From Bacteroidia bacterium (GTDB taxonomy: Bacteria; Bacteroidota; Bacteroidia; Bacteroidales; Azobacteroidaceae), in the NCBI GenBank assembly GCA_025996865.1, contig BNTV01000007.1:1-64000 (forward strand): 64,000 bases of DNA. The letters run 5' to 3'. The translations under genes and the position numbers were made by a program. Positions 8,320-18,479 of this stretch are shown in pieces. Within the stretch, counting starts at the first letter, position 1; each line of letters starts with the position of its first letter. A model generated the notes under the pieces. It ran no database searches. It saw only the letters and a list, made by a program, of their open reading frames with translations, and was not told where the DNA came from.

Positions 8320-8335
8320 AACTTTATTTGTTTGT

Positions 8336-8398
8336 TTATAAAAAATACCCGTTTATAATACAAAATACTATCGTGGAAATAAGAGATGTCTTTTTCAT
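8336..8398 (-). CDS. Tiny ORF with signal-peptide-like sequence
   Basis: Encodes 20 residues, MKKTSLISTIVFCIINGYFL, just downstream of propeller copy 3 and just upstream of the thioredoxin lipoprotein. It looks like the signal segment of a protein whose rest was lost; the copy at 5120-5242 continues for 22 more residues. It could also be a small membrane peptide. Low certainty that it is translated. Confidence 0.3.
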   Translation of the reverse strand: MKKTSLISTIVFCIINGYFL

Positions 8399-8418
8399 CT
8401 TGTCAAAAATTATTCTAA

Positions 8419-9510
8419 TTATTTCTTCAGTTTGCCAATATAAAGCGTAGGATTGGGTTCTTCCAAATCATCGGGCTTCATGTGGGTATGTAAATAATAA
8501 AACATTTCAGTATCCAAATTGAACGGACAAATACGTACCGGATCCTCTATTTGATTGATGTCGTCCATGTATTTATCATCCTGCATGTTATATCCTTTTC
8601 CGGTTTTTGTATCATAACAAAAAGAATAAATTTTTCCGGGATTATTAGCATTACCATATACTGCAAAAATATATCGTGAACTTCGATATATATTGTACAG
8701 ATTGATGAATTTGCCACTCTCATCATTTTTGAATTTTAATTTCAACTCCGGAATAAGCCGGTTATTCTCAAACCGGTACAAGGTATCACGTAAAACCTTT
8801 TCCACCGAATTATTTCTAATAAAGAAATCACCGTAATACAAATAAACAGATTTATTCCCTTTCAATATAAAATTCTCATAGTGATGCAAAGTACCATTGA
8901 ATCTCTCGAAATTCAAATCTCTAATCGTGCAACTATCAACAAATTGTAAGTCGTTACTCAACTGATATAATGTCGAGTGAGAATACACTTCCTTAGAATC
9001 ACTATTAATACGATTAACAAGAAGTAACAATTCTCCACTGATATAGTTTATATCATCCATATCAGCATTCGGCAATAATTTTTCTTTCAAAAAATTTCCA
9101 TTCAAATCATAAGATATGATTTTTCTGTTATAAGAAGTTATCAATAAACGCTTGTTTTTTTTATCTAAAGCAAAATTTTTGATATAAGTATATTCCCTCG
9201 GTCCTTGCCCTTGAGACCCGATAGAGCGAATGAATTTTCCGGTCTTACTGAAAACAAATATTTTGCTTCTGTCAGCAATAAACACTTCATTTTCAGAGAT
9301 AATGATCCTTTGAAAATACGTTGGATTTATCACGTTTTCATCGGTAAGCTCCAACTCAATGGCTGTTATCTCTTCTGCAATTTCTGATAAGGGTAATGAA
9401 TTGTTTTGGTGAATATCAATGGGGATTTCCAATAAATCACCTTGCTTTGTTTTGATGCAGGATAAAAGCAGGAAAGCAATAACTGTTATACATAAAAAAT
9501 ATCTTTTCAT
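8419..9510 (-). CDS. 6-bladed beta-propeller lipoprotein, copy 3
   Basis: 363 aa, lipobox LLSCIK at about residue 18. Close relative of copy 1: they share long stretches such as EKVLRDTLYRFENNR and IFVFSKTGKFIR and the same C-terminus, with differences scattered through the central blades. It is the first gene of the propeller/thioredoxin series; the 3' flank (about 8345-8418) is a near copy of that after propeller copy 2. Probably exported to the cell surface or periplasm; ligand unknown. Confidence 0.85.
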   Translation of the reverse strand: MKRYFLCITVIAFLLLSCIKTKQGDLLEIPIDIHQNNSLPLSEIAEEITAIELELTDENVINPTYFQRIIISENEVFIADRSKIFVFSKTGKFIRSIGSQGQGPREYTYIKNFALDKKNKRLLITSYNRKIISYDLNGNFLKEKLLPNADMDDINYISGELLLLVNRINSDSKEVYSHSTLYQLSNDLQFVDSCTIRDLNFERFNGTLHHYENFILKGNKSVYLYYGDFFIRNNSVEKVLRDTLYRFENNRLIPELKLKFKNDESGKFINLYNIYRSSRYIFAVYGNANNPGKIYSFCYDTKTGKGYNMQDDKYMDDINQIEDPVRICPFNLDTEMFYYLHTHMKPDDLEEPNPTLYIGKLKK

Positions 9511-9583
9511 ACTTAAATGAATATAGGTGGAGTGCTGTTACATGCTGCCAAGCCAATCATCACACAGGCGTAAAAAAAAGTTC

Positions 9584-9922
9584 TCATAATAAAATAAGTT
9601 TCCCCATTTCATCAAATTCTTTTACCAAAGCTGCTAATTCGGTACGCACACCTTTCAAACGGCGTACGATTTCTGCATTGTTAACAACATTTTCCTTGTT
9701 TTCTTTGAGCTTCTGTTTAGCGCCGGCCAAAGTTAAACCCTTCACTTTCACCAAATGATGGATCAAGCGAAGGGTTTCAATGTCTTTTTCATTGTATTTC
9801 CGGAAACCTTTTTCAGTCTTATGCGGATTGAGTCCAAATTCTTTTTCCCAGTAACGCAACGTGGGTGGCGTCACTTGAAGCATCAGGGCTACTTCCGCGA
9901 TAGTATAAAAAAGCTTTTCCAT
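9584..9922 (-). CDS. MerR-family transcriptional regulator
   Basis: 112 aa. The N-terminal winged helix is clear: FYTIAEVALMLQVTPPTLRYWEKEF (read as two parts, helix-turn-helix then wing with HKTEKGFRKYNEKDIETLRLIHHL). The C-terminus is a short helix, likely a dimer coiled coil, without cysteine-rich metal-binding sequence. It starts 4 bases after the M23 peptidase gene, so the two form an operon. This pairing is common in Bacteroidetes. Target genes are not visible. Confidence 0.88.
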   Translation of the reverse strand: MEKLFYTIAEVALMLQVTPPTLRYWEKEFGLNPHKTEKGFRKYNEKDIETLRLIHHLVKVKGLTLAGAKQKLKENKENVVNNAEIVRRLKGVRTELAALVKEFDEMGKLILL

Positions 9923-9926
9923 TTAA

Positions 9927-10880
9927 TTATCTGTGTTCGGCAATATACAGCATTTCGCTGTATTCTTCGGGAGACAAGTCCATGAAGAAATATTTGGCCG
10001 GATTGTCGCATTTGTTTTTTACCAAAACTTCATAATGCACATGATTGCCCGAAGCGACGCCGGTCATTCCCACTGTAGCGATTTTTTGTCCGCGACTTAC
10101 TTTTTGTCCGGGTCTTACCAACATTTCTTTGCAATGTCCGTAAAGCGATTTGAACCCGAATCCGTGGTCAATGACGACGCAATGACCGTACCCGCCTTCC
10201 CATCCGGCCGATTCGACCGTTCCATTACCGGTTGCGTAAATGGGGCTTCCCCCCTCGGCGTTCAAGTCAATGCCCGTATGCATCCGGAGGTCTCCGAAAA
10301 TGGGATGAATACGCGGTCCGAAACCGGAGGAAACGTTTTTCAGATCTTTTCCCGAAAGCGGGCGGATAGCCGGAATGTTATTCATTCTCTGTTCTTTTTG
10401 CTTGATTAAGCCGATGAGTTCGTCGTAAGAATTGGATTGGACATACATTTCTTTGGTCATAATGTCCAATTTTTTGGTAGTGGAAATTACCAATTCGGAG
10501 TTAGAGATATCCAAAAGATGTTCATACCGGTTGGTTCCTCCAAAACCCGGGCGACGGATGGACGCCGGAATCGGATCGGCATTGAAAATGGCGCGGTATA
10601 ACTGGTCGTCGCGTTGTTGCAAATCGTCCAACACTTTTTGATATTCATCAATCCGGTGGGATAAAACACCATATTGAGCCACTAAAAGTTTATTCTCTTT
10701 TTTTAACTGTTGTTCGCGGGGCGAATCCATAATGTAAAATGCAATTACAAACAGTACGACACCGATGCCGATGCCGATGATTAATTGCTTCAAAACAGCC
10801 CAAATCGTTTGACCTATCGAGCGTTTAACCTCCTCGTATATCAAAGTATGCGGGTCAAAATGATAAGAAGTTTTCCCCAT
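9927..10880 (-). CDS. M23-family (LytM-like) peptidase, membrane anchored
   Basis: 317 aa. One transmembrane helix at about residues 30-50, a coiled-coil stretch (about 55-100) and a C-terminal M23 domain with zinc-binding motifs HTGID and HVHYE, and the intervening YGHC. The family cuts or regulates cutting of peptidoglycan cross-links in the periplasm. First gene of the operon with the MerR gene; a TTTG-N20-TACTTTTG promoter lies in front of it. Confidence 0.92.
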   Translation of the reverse strand: MGKTSYHFDPHTLIYEEVKRSIGQTIWAVLKQLIIGIGIGVVLFVIAFYIMDSPREQQLKKENKLLVAQYGVLSHRIDEYQKVLDDLQQRDDQLYRAIFNADPIPASIRRPGFGGTNRYEHLLDISNSELVISTTKKLDIMTKEMYVQSNSYDELIGLIKQKEQRMNNIPAIRPLSGKDLKNVSSGFGPRIHPIFGDLRMHTGIDLNAEGGSPIYATGNGTVESAGWEGGYGHCVVIDHGFGFKSLYGHCKEMLVRPGQKVSRGQKIATVGMTGVASGNHVHYEVLVKNKCDNPAKYFFMDLSPEEYSEMLYIAEHR

Positions 10881-10908
10881 TTATATAAAAATAATGCGTT
10901 AATCAGGG

Positions 10909-10940
10909 CAAAAGTAAGTTATTTATTGTATTTTTGCAAA
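10909..10940 (-). promoter_or_regulatory. Promoter of the M23 peptidase-merR operon
   Basis: On the minus strand, TTTG (10937-10940), 20 bases, then TACTTTTG (10909-10916), matching the Bacteroidetes -33/-7 form. A plus-strand TATTTTTG at 10929-10936 could serve alaS in the opposite direction, so the two promoters overlap. Confidence 0.6.
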
Positions 10941-10977
10941 TTGTTTTAGAAAAAATAACAACTTAACATAGTTTAGA

Positions 10978-13617
10978 ATGCAGATGACAGCTGATAAATC
11001 GAAACTCGGCGCAAGCCAAATTCGTCAGTCTTTCAAGGATTTTTTTGAAAGTAAAAATCATAAAATCGTCCCGTCGGCTCCTATGGTTATCAAGGGAGAC
11101 CCTACGCTGATGTTCACCAATGCCGGGATGAATCAGTTCAAAGACATTATTTTGGGCAATGTTCCCATCAAATATCCCCGCGTGGCCGATTCACAGAAGT
11201 GCTTGCGTGTCAGCGGGAAACACAACGATTTGGAAGAAGTCGGACACGATACTTACCATCACACCATGTTCGAGATGTTGGGCAATTGGTCGTTCGGCGA
11301 TTATTTCAAGAAGGAAGCCATCGAATACGCTTGGGAATATTTGAACGGAGTATTGGGATTGGATAAAAACCGTTTGTACGTAACCGTTTTTGAAGGAAGT
11401 CCTTCGGAAAATTTAAGCCGCGACGATGAAGCAGCCGCTTATTGGGAAAAATATTTGCCGAAAGACCGGATTATCAACGGCAGTAAAAAGGATAATTTTT
11501 GGGAAATGGGGGATACCGGTCCCTGCGGTCCCTGTTCCGAAATTCACATTGATATTCGTCCCGACGAAGAAAGAGCCAAAGTGAACGGTTTAACTTTAGT
11601 CAATCACGACCACCCGCAGGTCATCGAAATCTGGAATTTGGTTTTCATGCAATTTAACCGCAAAGCCGACGGTTCGCTCGAAAGTTTGCCCAACAAAGTA
11701 ATCGACACCGGTATGGGATTCGAACGCTTGTGCATGGCTGTTCAGGGAAAAACCTCCAATTACGATACCGATGTTTTCCAACCGTTGATTGCTGAAATCG
11801 GAAAAATCACCGGTCACCGGTATGGTGAAAATCCTCTATCGGATGTGGCTATGCGCGTTATTGCCGACCATATCCGCACGATTGCTTTTTCCATCACCGA
11901 CGGACAGTTGCCGTCGAATGCCAAGGCCGGTTATGTGATTCGCCGGATTTTGCGCCGCGCCGTCCGTTACGGTTATACTTTCCTCGAACAAAAACAAGCT
12001 TTTATGTGCCGCTTGATTCCTGCCTTGATTGATTCGATGGGTGATGCTTATCCGGAATTAATCGACCAGAAAACTTTGATTGAAAAGGTTATCAAGGAAG
12101 AAGAAGATTCTTTCTTGCGAACTTTGGAAAATGGAATCAAATTGTTGGATAAAACGATTCAAGATACAAAAACTGCCGGAAAAAACCGTATTGCCGGAGC
12201 CGAGGCGTTTGTGCTGTACGATACCTACGGATTCCCGCTTGATTTAACCGAACTGATTCTGAGAGAACATGAAATGAAACTCGACAAGGAAGGTTTTGAT
12301 GTGGAAATGCAAAAGCAAAAAGAGCGGGCGAGAAATGCCGCAGCCATCGAAACCGACGATTGGGTAAACATCCGCGAAGGTGAATCGGAATTTGTCGGTT
12401 ATGATAAAACTTCGGCTGAAGCGAAGATTTTGCGTTACCGGAAAGTCAAACAAAAAAACACCGAGTTTTATCAACTTGTTTTCGACCGGACGCCTTTCTA
12501 TGCCGAAATGGGGGGACAGGTAGGCGACAGCGGGACTTTTACCGATTCAACCGGAAAACGGCTGAATATTTTTGATACGAAACGGGAAAATAATCTGGCA
12601 GTGCACCTCACACAACGATTACCGGAAAATCCGGAGGATGAATTTCTGCTCGAAGTGAATATCCAAAAACGCCGCGCCACGGAATGTAACCATACAGCGA
12701 CGCATTTATTGCACGAAGCGCTGCGGAACGTTTTGGGAAAACATGTCGAACAAAAAGGTTCGTTCGTTTCGTCCGATATACTCCGGTTTGACTTTTCGCA
12801 TTTCCAAAAATTAACGGACGAAGAAATTCGTCGGGTTGAAAAACAGGTAACGGCTAAGATTCGCGAAGATATTTATTTGAATGAATCGCGCCACGTACCG
12901 GTTGCCGAAGCTAAAAAGATGGGTGCGATGGCTCTGTTCGGCGAAAAATACGGTGAAGATGTGCGGGTTATCCGTTTCGGTTCGTCCGTTGAATTATGCG
13001 GGGGAACGCATATCGCTTCGACGGGACGGATAGGTACGTTCAGGATTATCGGTGAAAGTTCGATAGCGGCGGGAGTTCGCCGTATCGAAGCTATTTCCGG
13101 TGAAGCCTGTGAAAATTATCTTTATTTGCAGCAGGATGTTATTTGCGATTTGCGTGGTTTGCTTAACAATACAGACTTGAAGCAAGCCGTCAGAAAATAC
13201 ATCGAAGAAAACGCCGACCTGAAAAAGCAAACCGAAGAATTTCTGAAAGAAAAGGTGCAAAAGCTGAAACAATTCATTATCAACACGAAAGAAGACAGGA
13301 ACGGTGTGAGTTTATTTTTAGTCAGGGGCATATATCCTGTGGAAATTATCAAGAATATTGCTTTCCAATTGCGCGGTGAATTCCCTGAAAAAATGGGTTT
13401 TGTCGGCGCCACTTCTTTCGAATCGAAACCGGCGTTGACATTGATGATTAGCGATGATTTGACGAGCGCCGGATTGAATGCTTCGCAAATTGTTCGTGAA
13501 GCTGCCAGGCACATCAAAGGCGGCGGCGGCGGGCAGGCGCATTTTGCTACGGCCGGCGGTAAGGATTTGGATGGATTGGCTACCGCTTTAGCAGAAATTG
13601 TCGGAAAATTTGAATGA
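10978..13617 (+). CDS. alaS: Alanine-tRNA ligase
   Basis: Charges tRNA-Ala in the cytoplasm. 879 aa, full length. The class II catalytic core begins with the motif 1 region [16 protein letters not shown] and includes a GMGFERL motif. The editing domain has the zinc/water-binding pair HTATHLLHE and CGGTH, and the C-terminal C-Ala part ends [15 protein letters not shown]. An alternative start six bases later (10984) is equally possible. Divergent from the M23 operon. Confidence 0.97.
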   Translation: MQMTADKSKLGASQIRQSFKDFFESKNHKIVPSAPMVIKGDPTLMFTNAGMNQFKDIILGNVPIKYPRVADSQKCLRVSGKHNDLEEVGHDTYHHTMFEMLGNWSFGDYFKKEAIEYAWEYLNGVLGLDKNRLYVTVFEGSPSENLSRDDEAAAYWEKYLPKDRIINGSKKDNFWEMGDTGPCGPCSEIHIDIRPDEERAKVNGLTLVNHDHPQVIEIWNLVFMQFNRKADGSLESLPNKVIDTGMGFERLCMAVQGKTSNYDTDVFQPLIAEIGKITGHRYGENPLSDVAMRVIADHIRTIAFSITDGQLPSNAKAGYVIRRILRRAVRYGYTFLEQKQAFMCRLIPALIDSMGDAYPELIDQKTLIEKVIKEEEDSFLRTLENGIKLLDKTIQDTKTAGKNRIAGAEAFVLYDTYGFPLDLTELILREHEMKLDKEGFDVEMQKQKERARNAAAIETDDWVNIREGESEFVGYDKTSAEAKILRYRKVKQKNTEFYQLVFDRTPFYAEMGGQVGDSGTFTDSTGKRLNIFDTKRENNLAVHLTQRLPENPEDEFLLEVNIQKRRATECNHTATHLLHEALRNVLGKHVEQKGSFVSSDILRFDFSHFQKLTDEEIRRVEKQVTAKIREDIYLNESRHVPVAEAKKMGAMALFGEKYGEDVRVIRFGSSVELCGGTHIASTGRIGTFRIIGESSIAAGVRRIEAISGEACENYLYLQQDVICDLRGLLNNTDLKQAVRKYIEENADLKKQTEEFLKEKVQKLKQFIINTKEDRNGVSLFLVRGIYPVEIIKNIAFQLRGEFPEKMGFVGATSFESKPALTLMISDDLTSAGLNASQIVREAARHIKGGGGGQAHFATAGGKDLDGLATALAEIVGKFE

Positions 13618-13623
13618 GCTATT

Positions 13624-13655
13624 TTTGGGTTATTAGAAACAAATCACTAACTTTG
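13624..13655 (+). promoter_or_regulatory. Promoter of rnr
   Basis: TTTG (13624-13627), 20 bases, TAACTTTG (13648-13655), 30 bases before the rnr start. Good match to the Bacteroidetes promoter form. Confidence 0.65.
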
Positions 13656-13685
13656 TCAAAGCAATAGCTTAAAACACAATGAAAC

Positions 13686-15833
13686 ATGTCAAAAAACAAA
13701 AAAGAAATAAAATCAGGTAAGCGGCTAACCAACCGGGAACTGACAAACCGCATTGTCCATCTCTTCAATACTTTTCCCAAAGAGATAATGAATTACAAGC
13801 AAGTCAGTGCGGAAGTAGGCGTTACATCCGAACTCAACAAACAGCGGGTAGCCGGTATTTTGGGAAATTTATCCAAAGAGGACTTTTTAACGTCGGTTGA
13901 CCACGGAAAATACAAATTGAATGGTATGGGAACTTCAGCCATTGGTAAATTTGAAAGACGTTCGAACGGCAAAAATTCATTTATCTCCGAAGACGGCGGA
14001 AATCCCCTGTTTGTCGCTGAAAGAAATTCCATGCACGCTATGAACGGCGATAAAGTAAAAGTCCAGATTCTGGCTAAACGGAAAGGCCGCACCCCCGAAG
14101 CCGAAGTTATCGAAATCATTGAAAGAAAGCAGCATACTTTTGTCGGCATTTTGGAAATCGGCCGGCATCATGCTTTTGTGGTGACGGACAGCAAATTATT
14201 AGCCAACGATATTTTCATCCCCAAAGATAAACTTAAAGGTGCGAAAGACGGCCAGAAAGTAGTCGTGAAAATCACCGAATGGCCTGAAAAAGCCAATAAT
14301 CCGAAAGGCGAAGTGATTGACGTACTGGGTACTCCGGGAGAAAATCAAACCGAAATGCACGCCATTCTGGCAGACTTCGGATTGCCTTACAAATATCCGG
14401 AAAAAGTAGAAAAATTCGCAGAAAAAATTCCGGTGGAAATTACCGCAGAAGAGATTAAAGCCCGTGAAGATTTCCGCCAAGTCCCGACTTTCACCATTGA
14501 CCCGAAAGACGCCAAAGATTTCGATGACGCCTTGTCGATTCGGAAACTGAAAAACGGCAATTGGGAAATCGGCGTTCACATTGCGGACGTAACTCACTAC
14601 GTGAAGCCCGGAAGTGTCATTGACAAAGAGGCTTACGAGCGAGCAACTTCGATTTACCTGGTTGACCGCACCATTCCGATGCTTCCGGAAAGCCTGAGCA
14701 ACAGCCTTTGTTCGCTTCGCCCCCACGAAGACAAATTGTGTTTTTCGACGGTGGTGGAATTGACCGATAACGCAGAAGTAAAAAATTACCGGATTGTGCG
14801 AACGGTTATTCATTCCGACCGCCGGTTCAATTACGACGAAGCGCAACAAGTTATTGAGACCGGAGAAGGCGATTTGAAAGACGAAATCCTGACTTTAGAC
14901 CGTTTGGCTAAAATCCTCCGGGGAAAACGTTTCAAAACCGGTGCAATCAATTTCGACCGCAATGAAGTTAAAATTGAGGTTGATGAAACCGGTAAACCGC
15001 TACGGGTATTTTTTACGGAAGCCAAGGATTCCAACAAACTGATTGAGGAATTTATGCTTTTAGCCAACCGTTTGGTGGCGGAAAACATAGGAAAAATCGG
15101 AAAAAGTCAAAAAGCCAAGACTTTTGTGTACCGGATTCACGATTTACCGGTTCCTGAAAAGTTGTCTAATTTTGCGGAATTTATCCGTCGTTTCGGCTAT
15201 AAACTGAAAGACAAAGGAAGCGAAACGGAAATTTCAAAAAGCATCAACGACCTGCTTGACGAGGTTCAAGGTAAAAAGGAACAGAACATGATTGAAACCT
15301 TGGCCATCCGTTCAATGGCGAAAGCCACTTATTCGACGCAGAATGTCGGACATTACGGCTTGGCTTTCAAGCATTACACGCATTTTACTTCACCCATCCG
15401 GCGGTATCCCGATATGATGGTTCACCGTTTGCTGGAACGCTATCTTTCGGGCGGACGTTCGGTCAACGAACAGCAGACGGAAGAGGCTTGCAAACATTGT
15501 TCCAATATGGAATCGCTGGCGGTCAGCGCCGAGCGGGCTTCCATCAAGTACAAACAAGTTGAATTTATGGCCGATAAAGTCGGTATGATTTTCGACGGCG
15601 TCATTTCAGGTGTTACCGAATGGGGTTTGTATGTGGAATTGAGCGATAACGCCTGCGAGGGAATGGTGCCTATTCGCGATCTCGTCGATGATTATTACGA
15701 ATACGATGAAAAGACTTACAGCCTTATCGGAACTCGCAAGAAACACCGGTATTGTTTGGGGGATCCTTTGAAAATTAAAGTTGCAAAGGCCAATCTTGAA
15801 CGGAAGCAATTGGATTTTTCATTAGTAGATTAA
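13686..15833 (+). CDS. rnr: Ribonuclease R
   Basis: 715 aa 3'-5' exoribonuclease of the RNase II/R family, which degrades structured RNA. An N-terminal winged helix (MNYKQVSAEVGV) and cold-shock domains are followed by the RNB catalytic domain with the acidic cluster TIDPKDAKDFDDALSI and the later HYTHFTSPIRRYPD. The C-terminal S1 domain reads FDGVISGVTEWGLYVEL. Own promoter upstream; a long hairpin lies after the stop. Confidence 0.97.
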   Translation: MSKNKKEIKSGKRLTNRELTNRIVHLFNTFPKEIMNYKQVSAEVGVTSELNKQRVAGILGNLSKEDFLTSVDHGKYKLNGMGTSAIGKFERRSNGKNSFISEDGGNPLFVAERNSMHAMNGDKVKVQILAKRKGRTPEAEVIEIIERKQHTFVGILEIGRHHAFVVTDSKLLANDIFIPKDKLKGAKDGQKVVVKITEWPEKANNPKGEVIDVLGTPGENQTEMHAILADFGLPYKYPEKVEKFAEKIPVEITAEEIKAREDFRQVPTFTIDPKDAKDFDDALSIRKLKNGNWEIGVHIADVTHYVKPGSVIDKEAYERATSIYLVDRTIPMLPESLSNSLCSLRPHEDKLCFSTVVELTDNAEVKNYRIVRTVIHSDRRFNYDEAQQVIETGEGDLKDEILTLDRLAKILRGKRFKTGAINFDRNEVKIEVDETGKPLRVFFTEAKDSNKLIEEFMLLANRLVAENIGKIGKSQKAKTFVYRIHDLPVPEKLSNFAEFIRRFGYKLKDKGSETEISKSINDLLDEVQGKKEQNMIETLAIRSMAKATYSTQNVGHYGLAFKHYTHFTSPIRRYPDMMVHRLLERYLSGGRSVNEQQTEEACKHCSNMESLAVSAERASIKYKQVEFMADKVGMIFDGVISGVTEWGLYVELSDNACEGMVPIRDLVDDYYEYDEKTYSLIGTRKKHRYCLGDPLKIKVAKANLERKQLDFSLVD

Positions 15834-15841
15834 CAGATAAA

Positions 15842-15938
15842 GGGTAAAAGGTAAAAGGTAAAAGGTAAAAGGTGAAGGGTAAAAGAGTCGGAAATACCGT
15901 TTTACCCTTCACCTTTTACCTTTTACCTTTTACCTTTT
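15842..15938. terminator. Long hairpin built from GGTAAAA repeats between convergent genes
   Basis: Left arm 15846-15884 and right arm 15900-15938 are reverse complements of about 39 bases, made of three GGTAAAA units plus GGTGAAGGGTAAAA, with a 15-base loop. It lies between the rnr stop and the stop of the convergent YfhO-like gene, so it probably ends transcription from both sides. Its internal tandem repeats are unusual for a terminator. Confidence 0.7.
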
Positions 15939-18422
15939 TTATCTGTTTCGGTAACCGGAATAGGCTATTACACCAATAAATCCAAGTAATATGATAAGAG
16001 ACGAAATAGATCCGATCCTATTCAGCCGGTTATACGTATCCGGCTCAAATCGAAATTCGATGGTATGTTTTCCTGCCGGAACATTCATCGCTCTTAATGT
16101 CCAATCGGCGCGGTAATAATCCGTTTGTTTTCCGTCCACAAAAACTTTCCAACCGTGATCGTAATAGATTTCCGAGAAAACGGCAATCTTTTCGGTGGAA
16201 GCGTTTGACTCATATTTTAATATATTTGGCTTATATTCAAGTAATTCGATAGAAGAAACGCTATCGTTTTGCGAAACGTTTTTCAGTACTTTGTCGGCAA
16301 ATTTTTCATCAATCACAACCGTTTTCAGCGGATCGATTTGATTAAGCGCTTCGATTTCCTGGTTGGCATTGGATACAAATTTCACTTCATCTACAAACCA
16401 AGCGTTTCCGTCGGCATAAGGATTGACTAATGGCGCTTGTCCGGGGTTGTAAATAATATATTTGGTGTTAAGCATGTTCAACGTAGGCGTTTGCTTGAAA
16501 ACCAACAGTAAACTGTCCAAACTTTTTGGCGATTGAAATGCCTTAGAGATAGTATTGATTTCCCCCATTACCCGGTGATCCAATAATTCCTGATATTTCC
16601 TTAATTTCGCGGCATGGTAACCACCGATTGATTTATGGAAAAAAGAGGTACTCGTTTCATTGAAAGTATTTACGGCGAGATTCAAAACCCTGTACGAAGG
16701 TAATTTATCTTGTAATATAAATTCATCGGCCGGCGTTTTTTTATACGATTCATGCAGTTTTTGTTTGGAATAAGAACGGTCGTTCAAATATCGTTTATCA
16801 ACCGTCCATAAATCAACGGTTATCAGCACAAGTAAACCGACGCCCAATACGGTTGCACCGGTTTTTTTATTTTTCATCTGAAGGAAGAGGAATATCAATC
16901 CGCCTGCCAACAAAATATATACTAATGAACGCAAAGCATCGGACGAAGCCATAGATTTCCGGTCATCTATCAGAGCGCCAATCAGCTGTTCGGGTATTTG
17001 CTGGGCGTCGGTAACCGATTCAAATGTCAGGAATGTACCGGGTATAAGCCAAATCAGCAAACAAATTCCTCCCGTAATGGACAGCGCCCAAATGAGCGAT
17101 TTTTTCAGGAATTTGGCATCTACTTTTTCTCCAACAATCCGTTTCAAACCCCAAAAACCGATAAGAGGGAACGTTAATCCCGGAATTACCAAGGCCATAG
17201 AAGGCGTCCGGAATTTGTTGTACATCGGTAAATGATAAAACAGGAAATCATTGATGGAAGCAAAGTTTTTCCCCAGCGACAGGATGATAAATAACAGCGA
17301 AGCTCCGGCAATCCACCATTTCAGTGGGTTTTTGATAACAAACATTCCGAGCACAAACAGGAAGCAGACAATAGCGCCAAAATATACCGGACCGGAAGTT
17401 CCAAGTAGTTGAGGTCCCCAATAAGTAGGCGCTTGCACTTCTTTGCCAACGGGTCCTCCCAAACGTTTATATGTTTTGTAAAATTCGGAATCTTTACCCA
17501 AAGTTACAACGGAAGCTCCTCCGTAGGCATTGGGAATGAGCAGAGTAAGTAATTCCCCGCGTCCATAGCTCCAATTAAAAGCATAATCTATGTCCAATCC
17601 GGTCGAAGTTTTTTCTTCAACGCCATCTTTCACGGTAGTCAATTCCGAAGGGCCTCTCAAACTCTCCTGCCCTACTTCGTAATCGGAATATAAACCGGCC
17701 AACGAGGGAAGCAAAGAGATCGCCAAAGCGGCAACCAGGATTACGGTTGATTTTATCCAAAGTGAAACTTCTTTTTTCAGAAAGGCGTTGATTGAAAGCC
17801 CGATAAAGAAAAAGAGGCAAAAGAGCGCCAAGTAATAAGTAATCTGTATATGGCCGTTCCGAATGGAAAAACTAATTCCCAACAAGGAGAGAACCGCTCC
17901 CCACAAAAGATTTTTACGGAATAGCAGAATTATTCCGGCCAGCATAAGCGGCATATAGGCAATCACATACATTTTGGTAATATGCCCCACCATGATAATG
18001 ATGAAGTTATAAGAAGCAAAAGCGAAAGCAACCGCTCCGGCAATGGCTAACCAACGTTTTACGCCTGTCACGCACATTAAGATATAAAAGCAAATCAAAG
18101 CCATCAAAATCATGCTCGCTCCCGGATAGTCGACAGCCTTAACCGGTTTTTCCAGATAAGATAAATAATCGGGAGAATTTCCGAAAACCGTGATATGGTA
18201 TGCCGGCATACCCGAAAACATGGAGCCTGTCCATGCCGATTTACCGCCCTCTTTTGCATAATAATCCGACAATTCTTGCCCCATACCCGATACTTTTTCC
18301 ATATCGCCTTGTTGAAGTGTTTTACCCTCAAATATACCGGGAGCAAAATAGATACAAGTGAGAATCAGAAATATAGCTATTGCTATTACATGTGGGATAG
18401 ACTTTTTTACGATTGGATTCAT
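15939..18422 (-). CDS. YfhO-like multi-pass membrane protein
   Basis: 827 aa from the chosen start. Many predicted membrane helices (about 13) in the first two thirds and a soluble C-terminal beta domain (YYDHGWKVFVDGKQ, then VPAGKHTIEFRFEP), the pattern of the YfhO family (PF09586), relatives of GT-C glycosyltransferases proposed to move sugars from lipid carriers. An earlier in-frame ATG at 18467 is rejected because a TACCTTTG promoter box (18467-18474) overlaps it. Neighbouring sugar genes fit a glycan role. Confidence 0.85.
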   Translation of the reverse strand: MNPIVKKSIPHVIAIAIFLILTCIYFAPGIFEGKTLQQGDMEKVSGMGQELSDYYAKEGGKSAWTGSMFSGMPAYHITVFGNSPDYLSYLEKPVKAVDYPGASMILMALICFYILMCVTGVKRWLAIAGAVAFAFASYNFIIIMVGHITKMYVIAYMPLMLAGIILLFRKNLLWGAVLSLLGISFSIRNGHIQITYYLALFCLFFFIGLSINAFLKKEVSLWIKSTVILVAALAISLLPSLAGLYSDYEVGQESLRGPSELTTVKDGVEEKTSTGLDIDYAFNWSYGRGELLTLLIPNAYGGASVVTLGKDSEFYKTYKRLGGPVGKEVQAPTYWGPQLLGTSGPVYFGAIVCFLFVLGMFVIKNPLKWWIAGASLLFIILSLGKNFASINDFLFYHLPMYNKFRTPSMALVIPGLTFPLIGFWGLKRIVGEKVDAKFLKKSLIWALSITGGICLLIWLIPGTFLTFESVTDAQQIPEQLIGALIDDRKSMASSDALRSLVYILLAGGLIFLFLQMKNKKTGATVLGVGLLVLITVDLWTVDKRYLNDRSYSKQKLHESYKKTPADEFILQDKLPSYRVLNLAVNTFNETSTSFFHKSIGGYHAAKLRKYQELLDHRVMGEINTISKAFQSPKSLDSLLLVFKQTPTLNMLNTKYIIYNPGQAPLVNPYADGNAWFVDEVKFVSNANQEIEALNQIDPLKTVVIDEKFADKVLKNVSQNDSVSSIELLEYKPNILKYESNASTEKIAVFSEIYYDHGWKVFVDGKQTDYYRADWTLRAMNVPAGKHTIEFRFEPDTYNRLNRIGSISSLIILLGFIGVIAYSGYRNR

Positions 18423-18466
18423 ATTCTTTGTAACTAAAAAATGATTACGTGTTAAAAAACAAGACA

Positions 18467-18474
18467 CAAAGGTA
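18467..18474 (-). promoter_or_regulatory. -7 box for the YfhO-like gene
   Basis: TACCTTTG on the minus strand, 45 bases before the ATG at 18422. It decides that start against the longer frame. Confidence 0.5.
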
Positions 18475-18479
18475 CGTTA

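Noticed and set aside
15842..15938. Tandem GGTAAAA units as a CRISPR array or minisatellite
   Set aside because: Units are only 7 bases, no spacers, and the whole forms an inverted repeat between convergent genes.
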